Of a stretch of DNA of 64,000 bases, positions 11,001-24,689 are shown piece after piece. The stretch covers positions 61,001 to 125,000 of the forward strand of contig JACEFZ010005109.1 of the NCBI GenBank assembly GCA_014155875.1. The letters run 5' to 3'. A model generated the notes under the pieces. The model did no database searches. It worked only from the letters and a program-made list of their open reading frames with translations, and had not been told where the DNA came from. The translations under genes and the position numbers were made by a program. Position 1 is the first letter of the stretch. Each line of letters starts with the position of its first letter. This DNA is from Cepaea nemoralis (Eukaryota; Mollusca; Gastropoda; Stylommatophora; Helicidae).

Positions 11001-11994
11001 TATCATATGCCCCTGCACAGAGCTAAAAACGTGTGCTTAGGGAAAGAAACACTAGCTTAGATGGACCATTGGTGTTACACTGAGAATGAACCGTTAAACT
11101 GTAATAAAGCTGTAAAAATACAATGAGTATACCAAGAAAATGAAAATAGTAATTGATCTGCTTTACAAGAACACAATCACAAGAATAGACATTGCTGGCT
11201 AGAACGAATACCCAAATATATACATAAAAAAGACACTGATATAACTACATTAACAAACTACAAAAAAGTCGACACTTTGCATTTACAGGTTGAGTCCTGG
11301 AGATGTCTGTATCTTAGGACACCAATCAACAAACTGTGCCATTGGGTCCTGAGGTTTGCTGACAGGAAGTGACACAGTGAAGAAAGTGTAATAAAGGTAT
11401 AAGTGTTGGGGGGCAGAGGGAAAAAGAAAGGTCAATCTCTATAGGAAAGGCACGAATGGGATGGGCACAGAGAAAAGAAAAAGGAGGCTCCAAAAATAGA
11501 GACATGGGACATAACAGACGTGTGAGGTATGATAGGATGAGATTAAAAATAAAAATTTTAATTAAACTGGGTTGGAGACAGACTGCACAGCAAAAGAGAC
11601 TCCAACTGAAAAATTAGGTGGTTTGCCAGAGCCTAGTCATCCCTTCCATGACATGTGAAAGATTTAATATCCATAAACTGGATATCAGACATGCTACAGT
11701 TATCCCCACTGTTGAAATTCTAGACACCAGTTTATGGGCACTACTGCGTATGTCTAACAGATGTTGCCTTAATCTGCCAGCCAAGGGTTAGCCCAGATGT
11801 TGCCTTAACCTGCCAGCCAAGGGTAAGGCACTTTCACCGATGTATTTCAGCCATACCTTTGCAGATGGTAATATGTGAATCACCAGACAAAAATGAAAGA
11901 CATAATACTTTATACAAGTATAGCTGAATTGATGTGAACCACAAGACATCAATGTAAGACACTTAATACAGCTGAACATTCTAAAGCTACTGAC
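11001..11994. other. anonymous dystrophin intron
   Basis: No exon recognised. A short tandem duplication of about 36 bp ('agatgttgccttaatctgcc...') occurs at 11759-11826. Otherwise nothing notable. Confidence 0.45.
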
Positions 11995-12139
11995 CTTGAC
12001 CTTCTCCAGTAAGGCTTCCAGGTACAGAATGTTTGGCCGGAGGCTGGACCCAATGATGTTCTCTGTCTCATCAATCCAGGAGAAGAGGTCATCCATCTCA
12101 TAGGTGAACTCAGTTGGTTCCACACTGTGTTCTTTGGTC
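11995..12139 (-). CDS. DMD: dystrophin exon: start of repeat 18
   Basis: Acceptor 'gatttatttgaccag' precedes G at 12139, which completes an arginine codon (AG|G) from the upstream exon. The donor is GTCAAG|GTCAGT at 11995. It is 145 bp and ends in phase 0. It encodes TKEHSVEPTEFTYEMDDLFS, then WIDETENIIGSSLRPNILYL, then EALLEKVK. The FTYEMDDLFSWIDETENI segment is a spectrin helix A with the conserved W and E, aligning with vertebrate repeat 18 (F..L..W(L/I)EE..N). Confidence 0.93.
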
Positions 12140-12419
12140 CTGGTCAAATAAATCAATATATAATTGATGAGCTAAACTGGCACCAAGCACACATGATCAG
12201 GGATCTGGTAAACTATTTCTGGCATCTGTAACCAAATATATTGAATTCAATTAACTATTTCTTGTACAGAAGCTGACAAGGCCAAAAAAGGATAAGAGTA
12301 CATGCTTCTTAAACTTCTATTTTGGATGTCAATATGGCTGAATGTGATAATGAATGTGCCAGATTTTTGTAGTTGCCAAGACATGATACTGTTATAATGT
12401 CATTTACTGATGTGTGGTA

Positions 12420-12880
12420 GAGTTGTGTGTGAATTACTGATATATAATTGGACTGGCCTGTGAGTGATTGATGTGTGGTGTAAGACAATATGTGAGTGAC
12501 TGGTGTATAAGTGTGTGACTAACTGTGCGTGAGTGACATGTGTAGTGTGTGACTATGTGGAAGTGACTGATGTTCAGTGTGTGATTAATGTTAGTGTGAA
12601 TAATGTGTAGTGTGTGATTAACAATGCGTGAGTGACTGATGTATGGGTGACACATATGAGTAATTGATGTGCAGATAAGATGTGTGACTGACTGATATGA
12701 AGAGTGACTAATATCTCTTCAATTTATATGTGCAGGGCTGATGTTTGGCGTATGGCTATCTACAGGTGAGTGACTTAACATCTGAGTGGCTGTTGTGTGA
12801 ATAATATTCATAACTGATGTATGAATTATAGTGTGACTGTCATCTGTATGACAGATGTATGGACAACTGATGTGAAGGTG
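12420..12880. repeat. degenerate TGTG-rich minisatellite
   Basis: Recurrent words 'tgatgtgtg', 'gtgtgtgact' and 'gtgagtgact' at loose spacing of about 30-40 bp. Decayed tandem repeat ending only a few bases from the donor of exon 12887-13062, whose sense strand is correspondingly CA-rich. Confidence 0.6.
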
Positions 12881-12886
12881 ACTCAC

Positions 12887-13062
12887 CTTCTCTGACGAGC
12901 CAGGATTTCTGAGCATAAAACCTTCCACCTCTGGTTGATGAGATCCAGCTTGTCCCGGAGGTTTTCTGCGCTGATGGCTGAGGCATTGTGGAGGATTTCA
13001 TCTCCGGCCGAGTTCATCCTAGTGACATTGCTTTGATTTTGCCGGAGACTCACTTCTAGTTC
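12887..13062 (-). CDS. DMD: dystrophin exon: repeat 17 helices B/C
   Basis: The donor is AGAAG|GTGAGTCACC at 12887, a near-consensus site. The acceptor most consistent with phase is 'tgtcatcaag' before GAA at 13062. The exon is 176 bp, starting in phase 0 and leaving two bases AG. It encodes ELEVSLRQNQSNVTRMNSAG, then DEILHNASAISAENLRDKLD, then LINQRWKVLCSEILARQR. This completes the repeat begun at 39967-40108: together they give about 106 residues, the normal spectrin-repeat length, with the helix-C W in INQRW. The acceptor and its polypyrimidine tract are tandemly duplicated (13046-13171). Confidence 0.93.
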
Positions 13063-13171
13063 CTTGATGACACAGACAAGAACAAATTTAACAAAATGCC
13101 AATTATGAAGACTCAGTTCTAGTTACTTGATGACACAGACAAGAACAACTTTAACAAAATGCCAGTCATGA
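13046..13171. repeat. 63-bp tandem duplication spanning a dystrophin splice acceptor
   Basis: Copies 13046-13108 and 13109-13171 match at 58 of 63 positions ('agactcacttctagttcctt' versus 'agactcagttctagttactt'). On the sense strand both contain the pyrimidine tract and a CATCAAG acceptor. The exon-proximal copy is used. In the distal copy the base after AAG is T, giving TAA in the exon frame. Confidence 0.92.
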
Positions 13172-13842
13172 CGCAAAGGGCTGTAGATCCAATGTTGTAT
13201 TCAAATGAAAGTGTTATTATGAGGGTCTTTAACATAAAAAGAAGCAAACAATATAACTGAAACTGTATCAGCCAATCCCACAGCTGATAAGATAGGCAGT
13301 AAATCTGCTGCAACGAAGGACAAAAATAGCCACAATAATTAACCTTAATTGAAACCTAGGCTATTTTTGAAATAGGTATAATACTTGTTTTATTTTTCTG
13401 AAATACTATAGGATATGATGAGGATATTCTTCTTATAGTCCATGTCATGTGGCGTTTGTTATCACGTCTGTCCACAGCCTTCTGTACCAAGTACTGCTAA
13501 TCATTTCAAATACTGGTGTTCCTCCATGCCATGATACTAACATGTCTAGCATGTTCTCTCTTCCCCCATTCAAACCCATGGGTCGCAGGTGAGCATATAG
13601 CCACAATGTTCCTGAAGTAGAACGGATTTTAATTAAATGTTAATGGATCATGTTCTATCTCCCACTATTATCCACTGGAAAAATAATTATATACACATTA
13701 TAATGTCCAAATTTTAATAAAGTCAAGTGTCAGTCTGCTAAAATATTCTGTCAATAAAAGCACAACTTGGCATCTTTTATCACATGCTTAATCCTGAGGG
13801 AGTTCATACTCTTCGCTATTTATTCACCTTCCTATAATTCAA
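13172..13842. other. anonymous intron sequence
   Basis: Beginning of the 27-kb dystrophin intron (sense strand: its 3' end). No gene or repeat family recognised. Confidence 0.4.
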
Positions 13843-14010
13843 TGCGACAATTGGTCGAAAGATAGAAGAGGAAGACAAAGAGAAAAAGTTCTTGACATTC
13901 TGGTGTCGTGGCACAGAAGGCTGACAGCACGCGAATGTTACGTGCCCTTGGAGATCACGGTGTGGGGATCATTTATCGTCCACGCTACCTGGCACGGCAC
14001 TTGATGACGG
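13843..14010 (+). mobile_element. RTE-type LINE 3' end
   Basis: Encodes RGRQREKVLDILVSWHR-like residues in one frame and ends 'ctggcacggcacttgatgac', the same end as 62131-62486. A possible 8-bp target duplication 'taattcaa' flanks it (13835-13842 and 14011-14018). Severely 5'-truncated. Confidence 0.6.
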
Positions 14011-14074
14011 TAATTCAAAACGATTTCTATGTTTCCCAACTAGCGCAGATCCATTCGATGCACCATCTAAAAAT

Positions 14075-14330
14075 TAAGTGATCAAATGTCATGGGATGAT
14101 TACTCGTGTTAAGCTACTTCCCGTATCTGCCATTGGCTTATTATATATACAGTAGTGTTCTTATGCAACCCCTTTAAATTTGATAAATAATACAACCTGT
14201 CTGCTACCGTATTATCAACCTTTAATACATAACTGTAATTCACCACCACTTTCCTATTTTCCGTGTTTCATTTTTGTTTGGTTCAAACCTACTTCTTGGT
14301 TGGCACAGTATCTGTTAAGAACTCTCTGTC
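14075..14330. repeat. dispersed repeat, copy 1 of a direct pair
   Basis: Similar over about 240 bp, interrupted by small indels, to 14935-15185. Shared words include 'aatgtcat(g/a)ggatgat', 'ctgccat(t/a)ggctta', 'ccctttaa(a)tttgata' and 'tgtttggt(t/c)caaaccta'. Family unknown; no coding capacity seen. Confidence 0.65.
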
Positions 14331-14934
14331 TCTTTGCCCATACAGTTACCTTATCTCACTGCACCCCTCCCCCTCTCTCTCATCTCTCTGGCTTTGCCCC
14401 CCCCCCCTCTCGCCCTCTCTCTCTCTCTCTCTCACTCATACACACATCCCTTATTGCAAATAACACTTCCAACGTTTTTTTTTTTGAATGTTAAATTCCC
14501 ATATGCATAATACAACAAACGAAAAATTCGTAAAGACTCCGACATAATAAATCCCACAGTTTAGCTTCTGATACACGCCACACAGTCTCACAAAGACCAC
14601 ATTGTTCCTATTTGCTGGCGCTATAAAAGGGGGGGGGGGGGGAATGGGAGAGGGGGTGGGGTGGTACTTACCAAACCTTGACAGAGACATCTAACACTAA
14701 CAGGTACGTAGTGGTGAGAGCGAGCAGGAGAATGTTCAATAGCCCCAGATACGACATCATGTTTTCTGTTAGTGTAATGGTACATTAAAAGTCATACTGA
14801 TCCATCTCTCCAGCATCTATCCCCAGGAGGAAAGATGGCGATGGCTTCCAATCCGCACGTGTTGTTAAACGTAAACGGTTGCGCGGCACAGTTGTTCGCA
14901 TTAGCCATATATGCCACCTGAACTTCTTGGACTG
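14331..14934. other. low-complexity and anonymous sequence
   Basis: Contains a C/T-rich stretch (14363-14431), a T9 run at 14476 and a G12 run at 14630-14642. No gene recognised between the two copies of the direct repeat pair. Confidence 0.5.
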
Positions 14935-15185
14935 ATTCAATGTCATAGGATGATACATCGTCTTATTTCAACTTCCTGTAACTGCCATAGGCTTAAAAGT
15001 AAACTATAGTTAAAGTATGAATGCAATACAATAGCTTTTCCTATGCAGCTCCCTTTAATTTGATACCATATTAACAACTTTTAAGTCGTAAACTGTGATA
15101 CTCCCCAACTTCCTATTTCCCGCCATCCATTTCTGTTTGGTCCAAACCTAATGTTTGTTTGGCACTGAATCTGTGAAGTTTGTGT
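14935..15185. repeat. dispersed repeat, copy 2 of a direct pair
   Basis: Partner of 14075-14330, same orientation, roughly 75-80% similar by eye. Confidence 0.65.
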
Positions 15186-15639
15186 TTATGTAGTTTACCC
15201 TGGACTTCTACAGAGAACATACAATGAGAAAAACAGAGAACAGTGTAACTAGAAAGGTCATTGTCTGGAATCCACAAGCCAATAGAAATACAAGGATTAA
15301 CAAAGGAATAATATGGGGAAGACATAGACAGAGCAGCATTAGATAGCTTAGGGTAGGGTCCAAACAATATACGAGTAAAATAACACAAAATAATGCTTCT
15401 TTAGAGAATACAATTACGGAAAACACGGGACGTCGTCGCGACTAGCCTTCATCAGCAAACAAATGCATTCACAAAACACAACATATATCATGGAGAAGAC
15501 ACTCCAGTGACTACATTAAGGCATAGAACGGGATGAGGAGAATGAAATGATCACAAAATGAGAACAATGAAGAGAAAATGAAAGCGTGAAAAAAAAAAAT
15601 AATAATGAACAAGTCCTTCAAGAAACAAATGAAGATCGT
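15186..15639. other. anonymous sequence
   Basis: A-rich, no recognised gene or repeat apart from a short A/T run at 15591-15606. Confidence 0.35.
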
Positions 15640-15907
15640 AAACTGATTAGAGACATTAGATGTAGACAGTCAAAATATTTTTGACATGTTATGAGAAGAA
15701 ATGAATTGGAGAACTTAATGACAATTGACAAGATCGAAGGGAAGAGACCAAGGGAGAAGACCTAGAAGTAAATGCCTGGATGGCTTGGCCACGTGGCATG
15801 GTCGAGACAAAAACACGCAGCTGATCCACGACTCTGGCGATCGAGTGAGATGGCAGAACATGACCCCCCCCCCCCCCCCCCCCCGCTTATCGGCATGGCA
15901 CATGATG
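15640..15907 (+). mobile_element. RTE-type LINE 3' end with poly-C insertion
   Basis: Decayed C-terminal coding (C-R-Q-S..HVMRRNELENL, then IEGKRPRER in shifted frames), then 'cggcatggcacatgatgg'. A run of about 18 C at 15866-15884 interrupts it. Homologous to 10783-11000. Confidence 0.7.
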
Positions 15908-16262
15908 GAAAAAATATGTGATACGTATCTCAGAATCCCAGGCTGTGGTAACCGTAGCTAAGGATAGTGGGGTGTTGAGATACTCGAGATTCTTTGCCCC
16001 AATAAGAGATGATGGGCGAAAGAAGAAGTATACGCTGGATAGAATCGAAGCATTTGATTCTTGGTTGTGCGTTAGCTCTCTAACTATCTTCTACGATTGA
16101 AGACCCGAAGAGGTTGCAGAATGCGCTCCATTCTCACCATTGTCCGAACGACTGTACTTGCTGTCTTTAAAAGGTTAACGGCGCGAAAATCGACTTCATT
16201 ACACAGTTTTGCTTCATATAACGCGGTCTCACTAAGCAGAACGACACGTGTTTAAGTGTTTA
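15908..16262. other. anonymous sequence
   Basis: Nothing recognised. The short open frames have no homology that I can see. Confidence 0.35.
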
Positions 16263-16494
16263 AAGTTGCATATCACTTACAGGACGTTGCAGTCAACACC
16301 AGCATTTTACTGCCGTTGTTGATGTCTTGGCCAGTTTTTAAGTTCAGTAGATTGCCATTGCTTTCTAAACGACCGGCTCCCATACCAACACGTTACAACC
16401 AGCGCGACACAGTCTGCTGCCAAATCGGCTGTGTTTCGAACGCAGGGAAGCGGCATTACGAATCGCATCCGCAACACCATCGCCACGGAGTTCG
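16263..16494 (-). mobile_element. SINE-2 (tRNA-derived), copy
   Basis: Minus-strand SINE. The 3' end reads (plus strand) 'gcatatcacttacaggacgt', the core 'ttgccattgctttctaaacg' and the tRNA-like head near 16435-16490 with a TTCGAAC B-box-like motif. It is directly fused to half a MITE at 16495. Confidence 0.75.
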
Positions 16495-16532
16495 ATTTTA
16501 AACACTGCACAGCATTAAAAATACACCCTATA
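16495..16532. mobile_element. foldback MITE, truncated copy
   Basis: Only the right end is present ('ttaaacactgcacagcatta', then 'aaaatacaccctata'). It carries the CACTGCACAG variant seen in both arms of the copy at 19937. Confidence 0.8.
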
Positions 16533-17606
16533 CTTTATTTTTTCAAATTTGTTCTACATACAAAGACAAAGTGTAATGATACTTTATAAACAAACTATAA
16601 TTTAGACAGGAACTATGTTACAAAGCTATACTTCCCTCTATTGTCAAAATCAAGAAGGGCGTACAAGACGTATTAACTATTATAGCTTCTCGTCTGCTGT
16701 GAGAGACACCCGGATGTGACCTGGTCGTGATTCAGCACAAAATACACGGACTGGCGGGAATTAGACCTGGGTTGGCCGTGGCGAAGGCATCCTTTTGCAA
16801 GATGAAAAACATATTGACCAATAACATGATGTCAATTGCTATGAGAAAAACAGTGTTGAGGTGCCACACAGAATCCTGTACTTTTGTATAGATGTGAAGC
16901 GGTACATTACACATTTTCTCGTGTGTGTTGTCACGTTTTATTTCACAACTACACTAGCTATTCCATGAAGTACATATACAATACCTTCACCCAAACACTG
17001 GTGTTGAGCTATCTACATTTTCCGCAGCTAAAACGGACCCAGACAACAGCTTCAGAGCTGTCCAAATATAGATCCGTCACCAGCAGTTATTACAATCCTC
17101 CATAAAGAGCTAGGATGTCACCCCATACCCAATCCCGAAATATCAAATATGTAACGAGCGCTGACTTTGCTGTAAAATCTGTCAACATACAAAGCCAGCA
17201 GGGGCAAAGTGTACTCTGTATTATTCACAAAGCCATACCGGCATATCCCATTAACCGCCCCGCCCGCCTTCACGAAGCGCTGTCAACATGTTAACATGTT
17301 CACTGTAAATATGCATGTCTGTTAAGTGGGGTGTCGTAGGACACCCTAGTCTGCCGACATTCTTCCGTCGTTTCTTTTTACAATGGTTTACCTGACTGGG
17401 GGTAGGCAATCATGTCTCTTCATAAACCTTGCTCTCTCAGTACTATTTACTAATAACATATTATAATTATACAATGCACGACGTTGCGATCAAAACAAAG
17501 TTGATTTTCTAGGCATATTTACATTCAGTTGCCATTGCTTTCTCAACGAGAAGTAACGTTACAGTCCAATTGACCAGTTTGTGAAATTAAACAACTACCC
17601 CGCGTT

Positions 17607-17610
<4 letters not shown>
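16533..17610. other. anonymous intron sequence
   Basis: No exon, RNA gene or repeat family recognised. A short piece at 17510-17555 ('cattgctttctcaacgag') may be a degraded SINE-2 core. Confidence 0.4.

Positions 17611-17700
<90 letters not shown>
17611..17700. repeat. (GT)n(GA)n microsatellite
   Basis: (GT) about 17 copies followed by (GA) about 28 copies with one slip at 17659-17661. It lies immediately beside the 3' end of a LINE A fragment. Confidence 0.97.
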
Positions 17701-17705
<5 letters not shown>

Positions 17706-17737
17706 GATAGAAAGGGAGGGAGAGAACGTACTGAACG

Positions 17738-19210
17738 AACTTTATTTTCGAAGGGTAACAAATTGGGCACGCAGGCCCGTCTTACATTCGGCCCTTCCAA
17801 TCACTCATCTTTCGTTCATCAGTGCATAGTGAATTCACATAGGAAAAAAACACCTTGTCAAATGAATGTTGTAAGCATAAACAATGCATGTTACCATGTT
17901 GTGAGACAAATCTCCCACGCACCAACCCATCCCCTATCCATCCGCGTGTTCCCCCCCCCCCCCCCACACACACACATCCACCACCCAACCACACACATAC
18001 CCATAATCACATACATGACCCCATCCATCCACCCATCCCTCAACCCACACACACCCCAACATACACCATCTCCCCACACACACACATACACATCTCCCAC
18101 CCACCACACACACCCAACACACACATCCCCACCCACACACAAACCCAGGCACACATGCTTGCAACCACCCATCCATACCCACCCACACATCCCCCACCTT
18201 CACACATCTCCCACCCACACATAAACCCAGGCTCACATGCATGCAACCACCCATCCATACCCACCCACACATCCCCCACCTTCACATATCTCCCCACCCA
18301 CACATCCTCCACCCATCCCATAACCTACCAACACTCACCCACCCACATATCCTCCACCACCCACCCACACACCCCCAACCACTCAGCCACCCACACATCC
18401 CCCAACCACATATCCAACACCCACACACACATATTCCCGCCAACTCACATATCCTGCACTTACGCACACACAAAACCCGCACCCACCCACACACATATCA
18501 CCCACCCACACAATCTCCCCCACCAACACATCCCCTCCCACCCCCAACCTACACACACTCACCCTCCCACACATCCTCCACTCACCCACTCGCCAACCCC
18601 CCCCCCCCCTCCCCCCCTCCAATCACAATCCCTTAACTACACATTTCACCACCCATACACACATCCTAACCCATCAGCACATTCCTCATCCAAAAACACA
18701 CACCAACCACCCACACACACCCCACATATACCCCACCCACACACATCCGCCTTCCCACCCCCACACACACATCCCCACCCATACACTCATCTCTCACACA
18801 CATCCACCCATTCACGTACTCATCCATCAACCACTCACACCCACACATCACCCATCCGCCCATCAACACATGCATCTTTCATCTACCCTCCCACCCACAC
18901 ACAACCCAACCACCCAGCAAAACACACATCCCCCATCCTCACATACATCCTTCATCCACCCGCACATCCAACACCTCCCCCATCCCTCCCACACAACACC
19001 CCACCCATTAACGCACCCACCCATAAACGCACCCCCACACACACACATCCCCCACATGCATTCCCCATACACATCACCACCCACACATCACCACCCACAC
19101 ACACACATATCCCCACCCACCCACACATCCCCCAGCTACAAACATCCTCACCACCCAGACATACATCCTCCACCCACTCACATTTACCCCATCTAAACTC
19201 ACACACTCAC
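17738..19210 (-). mobile_element. LINE A 3' region, old truncated copy
   Basis: On the minus strand the 3' end reads '...ggcctgcgtgcccaatttgt' then 'taccc...AATAAAG', the same terminal sequence as the two long LINE A copies. Upstream is the G-rich minisatellite (C-rich on plus, 17934-19205: words such as 'cccacccacacatccccca'). No RT remains. Long Pro/His/Thr frames through the C-rich strand are repeat artefacts. Confidence 0.8.
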
Positions 19211-19220
19211 ACTCAGAGAG

Positions 19221-19290
<70 letters not shown>
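19211..19290. repeat. (GA)n microsatellite
   Basis: GA repeat with GATA interruptions at 19223-19231 and a TGAGA slip near 19261. It marks the 5' break of the LINE A fragment. Confidence 0.95.
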
Positions 19291-19292
<2 letters not shown>

Positions 19293-19759
19293 CATTAGTA
19301 CAGAAGGACGATATATCGCCATACTCATACTAAGGTTATCGTATTAGACTTTACTATGTTTGGTCTCTAAACCTTCTTTCTTCTGGCACTGAATGAATTA
19401 AACTACTAAGCAAAAACGTTTCTTCGGAAGAGCAAACGACGAGGCGAGAAAGGGTCATTCATCCTAGTGTATTATGTTGTATTAAAATGGAAGGCCAAAT
19501 CGATCAACAATTGCCCGAAGAAGTCCGATGCGTCGGTCGAAAGACGCAAAAATATCTGCTCTGATGTAAACTGATAACGACGCAATAATGCAAAACACAT
19601 TAAAAAAAAATATCGGACAAACGAAGAAGAAGGTATCCACTACATGTCTAATGCCCATAAGACAGATTTGTTTGGTGTTGTTACGTTACTTAAATAAAGG
19701 ATCCGTGTACACACATAAAGGCGCCCTGATTGTACGCTGCTAGACCCGTATTTTTATAG
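19291..19759. other. anonymous sequence
   Basis: No gene or repeat recognised. Confidence 0.35.
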
Positions 19760-19930
19760 ACCAATAGGCACTAGGTAAGTAATTTGTCATTTGGTCTGTA
19801 TGGAGCAGGACACCTTAGTTTCCCAAGACATTTCCTGGTACCCATATTAGGCTGAGTCGGGAGCCCAGCTCAGTTATAAAAATCCACCTAATGCAAGTTT
19901 GACCCCCCCCCCCACCCCATGACCGCCGGG
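19760..19930 (-). mobile_element. SINE-3 (tRNA-derived), truncated
   Basis: Shares 'agaccaataggcactaggta' and 'catttcctggtacccatatt' with 24690-24903 and 48420-48480. The tRNA-like head is replaced by a C-rich run at 19903-19917. Confidence 0.65.
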
Positions 19931-19936
19931 CCAACG

Positions 19937-20096
19937 TATAGAGTGTATTTTTAATGACTGTGCAGTGTTTAAAAATATTGCCGGTCCAAGTTTTGTATTC
20001 ACCCTCTGTAAAATTCATGCAACATAATACGTAAATACAAAACTTGGACCGGCAATATTTTCAAACACTGCACAGTCATTAAAAATACACACTGTG
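19937..20096. mobile_element. foldback MITE, copy 3 (GCAGTG subtype)
   Basis: Ends TATAGAGTGTATTTTTAATG and the matching inverted right end. Relative to copies 1, 2 and 4, both arms carry the same changes (GTGCAGTG with CACTGCAC; CCGGTCC with GGACCGG), so pairing is kept. Confidence 0.9.
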
Positions 20097-20199
20097 TTAC
20101 ATTTACACTGTTGAAACATTTCGAAAGATGCAGAGGAGCCAGTGTGCCATTGTCGGGGTTTACTCAGACAGTGTGTGTCCTGCATTTATATCCACCACT

Positions 20200-22412
<2,213 letters not shown>

Positions 22413-22794
22413 TCTGAATTGTCTCGATGTATGGTGTCTGCCTCGAGTGCTGGAGGTCTCGGTGAGGGCCGGGACTTTTTCACGTGGACTTCTAGTAACA
22501 AAATTTCCCGCGGTCTCTGGTAGTGAGATCGGACGCCTGTGTGTATTGTTGCGCACGTAAAACATCCCTTGGCAGTTGAAAATTGAAAAAGAGTAGCCTA
22601 GCGACGTTGTCCAGGCAAAATTTCGAGTTAAAAATCTACCCAAAGTATTTCAGGATCCTCGCCGGTGCTAAGGAGTTCGTGTACTGAGCTGAGATTCTCC
22701 GGACTCTCAGGCTTAAGTTAGGAGTAGAACGGAGCACTTATGGGTAACACCCGTGTGCCGTGATGTTGATCCATCGACTAAACTAAACTAAACA
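22413..22794 (+). mobile_element. SINE-1 (tRNA-Leu-like), copy a
   Basis: About 380 bp, collinear with 45266-45673. Shared segments include 'tttttcacgtggacttctag', 'tgtgtattgttgcgca' and 'gttaggagtagaacggagca', with tail 'cgactaaactaaactaaac'. The head is more degraded than in copy b. It splits the RTE pseudogene. Pol III transcription is expected for the family; none can be shown for this copy. Confidence 0.88.
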
Positions 22795-22950
22795 GGAGAG
22801 AACAATAATGGAAGGCTACATGCCTGGGAAGAGAGGAAGAGGAAGGCCAAAGAGAAGATGGGTGCAGGATGTGGCGGATGAACTCCTGATGAATGTATCG
22901 GACGTGATCTGTCTGGATCGCTTTTGCCGCTTAAACAGGTGAAGATATTA
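22795..22950 (+). pseudogene. RTE/BovB-type LINE, C-terminal part
   Basis: Continuation of the RTE after the SINE: ERTIMEGYMPGKRGRGRPKR, then RWVQDVADELLMNVSD. The GRGRPKRRW motif is the usual basic C-terminus of RTE proteins. The segment from 22868 is duplicated at 23772. Confidence 0.8.
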
Positions 22951-23055
22951 ATCAGTTTTCTGCCATCATTGTTTAGTTCACTGATATATTCTGCCCAACC
23001 TGCAATATTAATATTGTCTTTCGTTCCCATTAATTATTTTTCTCCTTTAATATCA
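22868..23055 (+). repeat. ~185-bp direct repeat, copy 1
   Basis: From 'ggatgtggcggatgaactcc' to 'attatttttctccttta', about 95% identical to 23772-23955. It spans the LINE C-terminus and its 3' untranslated region, so the pair may be two LINE tails or a local duplication. Confidence 0.88.
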
Positions 23056-23666
23056 GACATCCTTTATTATTTTGCTTTCGTTCTCTAATTAATTAATTAA
23101 TCAAATTCTGCATATCTTTAGCTTAACTATGTTTTGTATATTGGTTCACACACCTTATCGCAAATGTTCACTGGCCTCATTTAGCCACTGTGCATCCTGT
23201 TTTTTACCCAGTATTTTTTAATGACTTCCGTCTATAATGCACCAGGAATGATATTTCGTTTGCAATCAATATGGACAAACTTTCGAATCATTGTTGAATT
23301 ATCTCTCTTAATATTTGTGCTACTGATTCACTTAACGTTTCTAGGAAATGTTAAACGTGTTGTTTTAAAGCCAACACACAGAACCCACTTTTAAATTACA
23401 CGTGTGTGTGTGTGTGTGTGTGGGGGGGTGGGGGGGGTGGGGGGGGGTGGGGGGGGGGGGGTAGAAACACTAAAAAAATAGACAGCTGAATAGACAGAAC
23501 AATCATCTCACCTCACTTCAATTACTTCAACAATCAGCAGCATGTTGTAAAAAAAAAAAAAAAAGATGTTTGTAATCCCCTCGAAGAACGATAATTAATC
23601 TCTAGTTGTGTACGAGGTTTTATATTAGAGATTCGGCACAGTAACCTAACATCCGCTAACAAGGTG
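23056..23666. other. anonymous AT-rich sequence with GT/poly-G tract
   Basis: Nothing recognised apart from (GT)n then G-rich runs at 23401-23461, which may form G-quadruplexes, and an A15 run at 23550. Confidence 0.5.
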
Positions 23667-23675
23667 CCTAAAGCT

Positions 23676-23759
<84 letters not shown>

Positions 23760-23771
23760 TTGTAGCTTTAG

Positions 23772-23772
<1 letters not shown>
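23667..23772. repeat. (AT)n flanked by perfect 14-bp inverted arms
   Basis: CCTAAAGCTACAAT at 23667-23680 and ATTGTAGCTTTAGG at 23759-23772 are exact reverse complements around about 38 AT units. The whole 106 bp can extrude as a cruciform. The right arm abuts the second copy of the direct repeat. Confidence 0.93.
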
Positions 23773-24076
<304 letters not shown>

Positions 24077-24224
24077 CAATAAAAACAACTCATAGAAACA
24101 AAAATGGTGTATTTATTCTCATGATGTCGCATTTTTCTAATCCACAGGCCGAATAGGCAGGAGCCCAGACTTAATTTCAAAATTAGAAAACCATCCACAA
24201 AGAAAATATTTATAGCACTTGTGA

Positions 24225-24440
24225 TTCGGGCATACACCCATATGTGATTCAAACGTGATACTAGAATACACATTTGTGATTCAATGTGATAACGGTACAC
24301 ACGTTTGTGATTAAAAAGTGACTCTGACATACACATGTGTGATTCAAAAGAGATTCTGGTAAATACAAATTTGTGGTTCAAAAGTGATTCTGGTACACAT
24401 AAATGTTTGATGTAAAAGCGATTCTGGCATACCAAGTTCT
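24225..24440. repeat. degenerate ~36-bp minisatellite
   Basis: About six copies of 'gtgattctggtacacat' plus 'ttgtgattcaaaa', each diverged. No coding potential. Confidence 0.8.
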
Positions 24441-24689
24441 GGTTTCTCGCCGATAATATTGAATCTGTGTTGGGTTTCTCCTTGTGTGATCTGCAGGAGG
24501 AGACTGAATCACTTATGGAGATATTCCCATGTAATCAAAGTGATCTTTCAACTAAACCAAATGAAAATAGAAACTAATCCAGAGCCGTACCAAATTCCTC
24601 CGTTGGACAAGAATATGAAACCTCTAGGGAATTGCAAACAAGAGTAAAAGTCAAGGTTCGTTTTACACGCCTCAAGACACATTTGGTAT

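Noticed and set aside
17855..19333. 492-codon Pro/His/Thr-rich plus-strand open frame
   Set aside because: It is the antisense of the G-rich minisatellite of a LINE A 3' region; the equivalent tracts in the other copies do not keep the frame.
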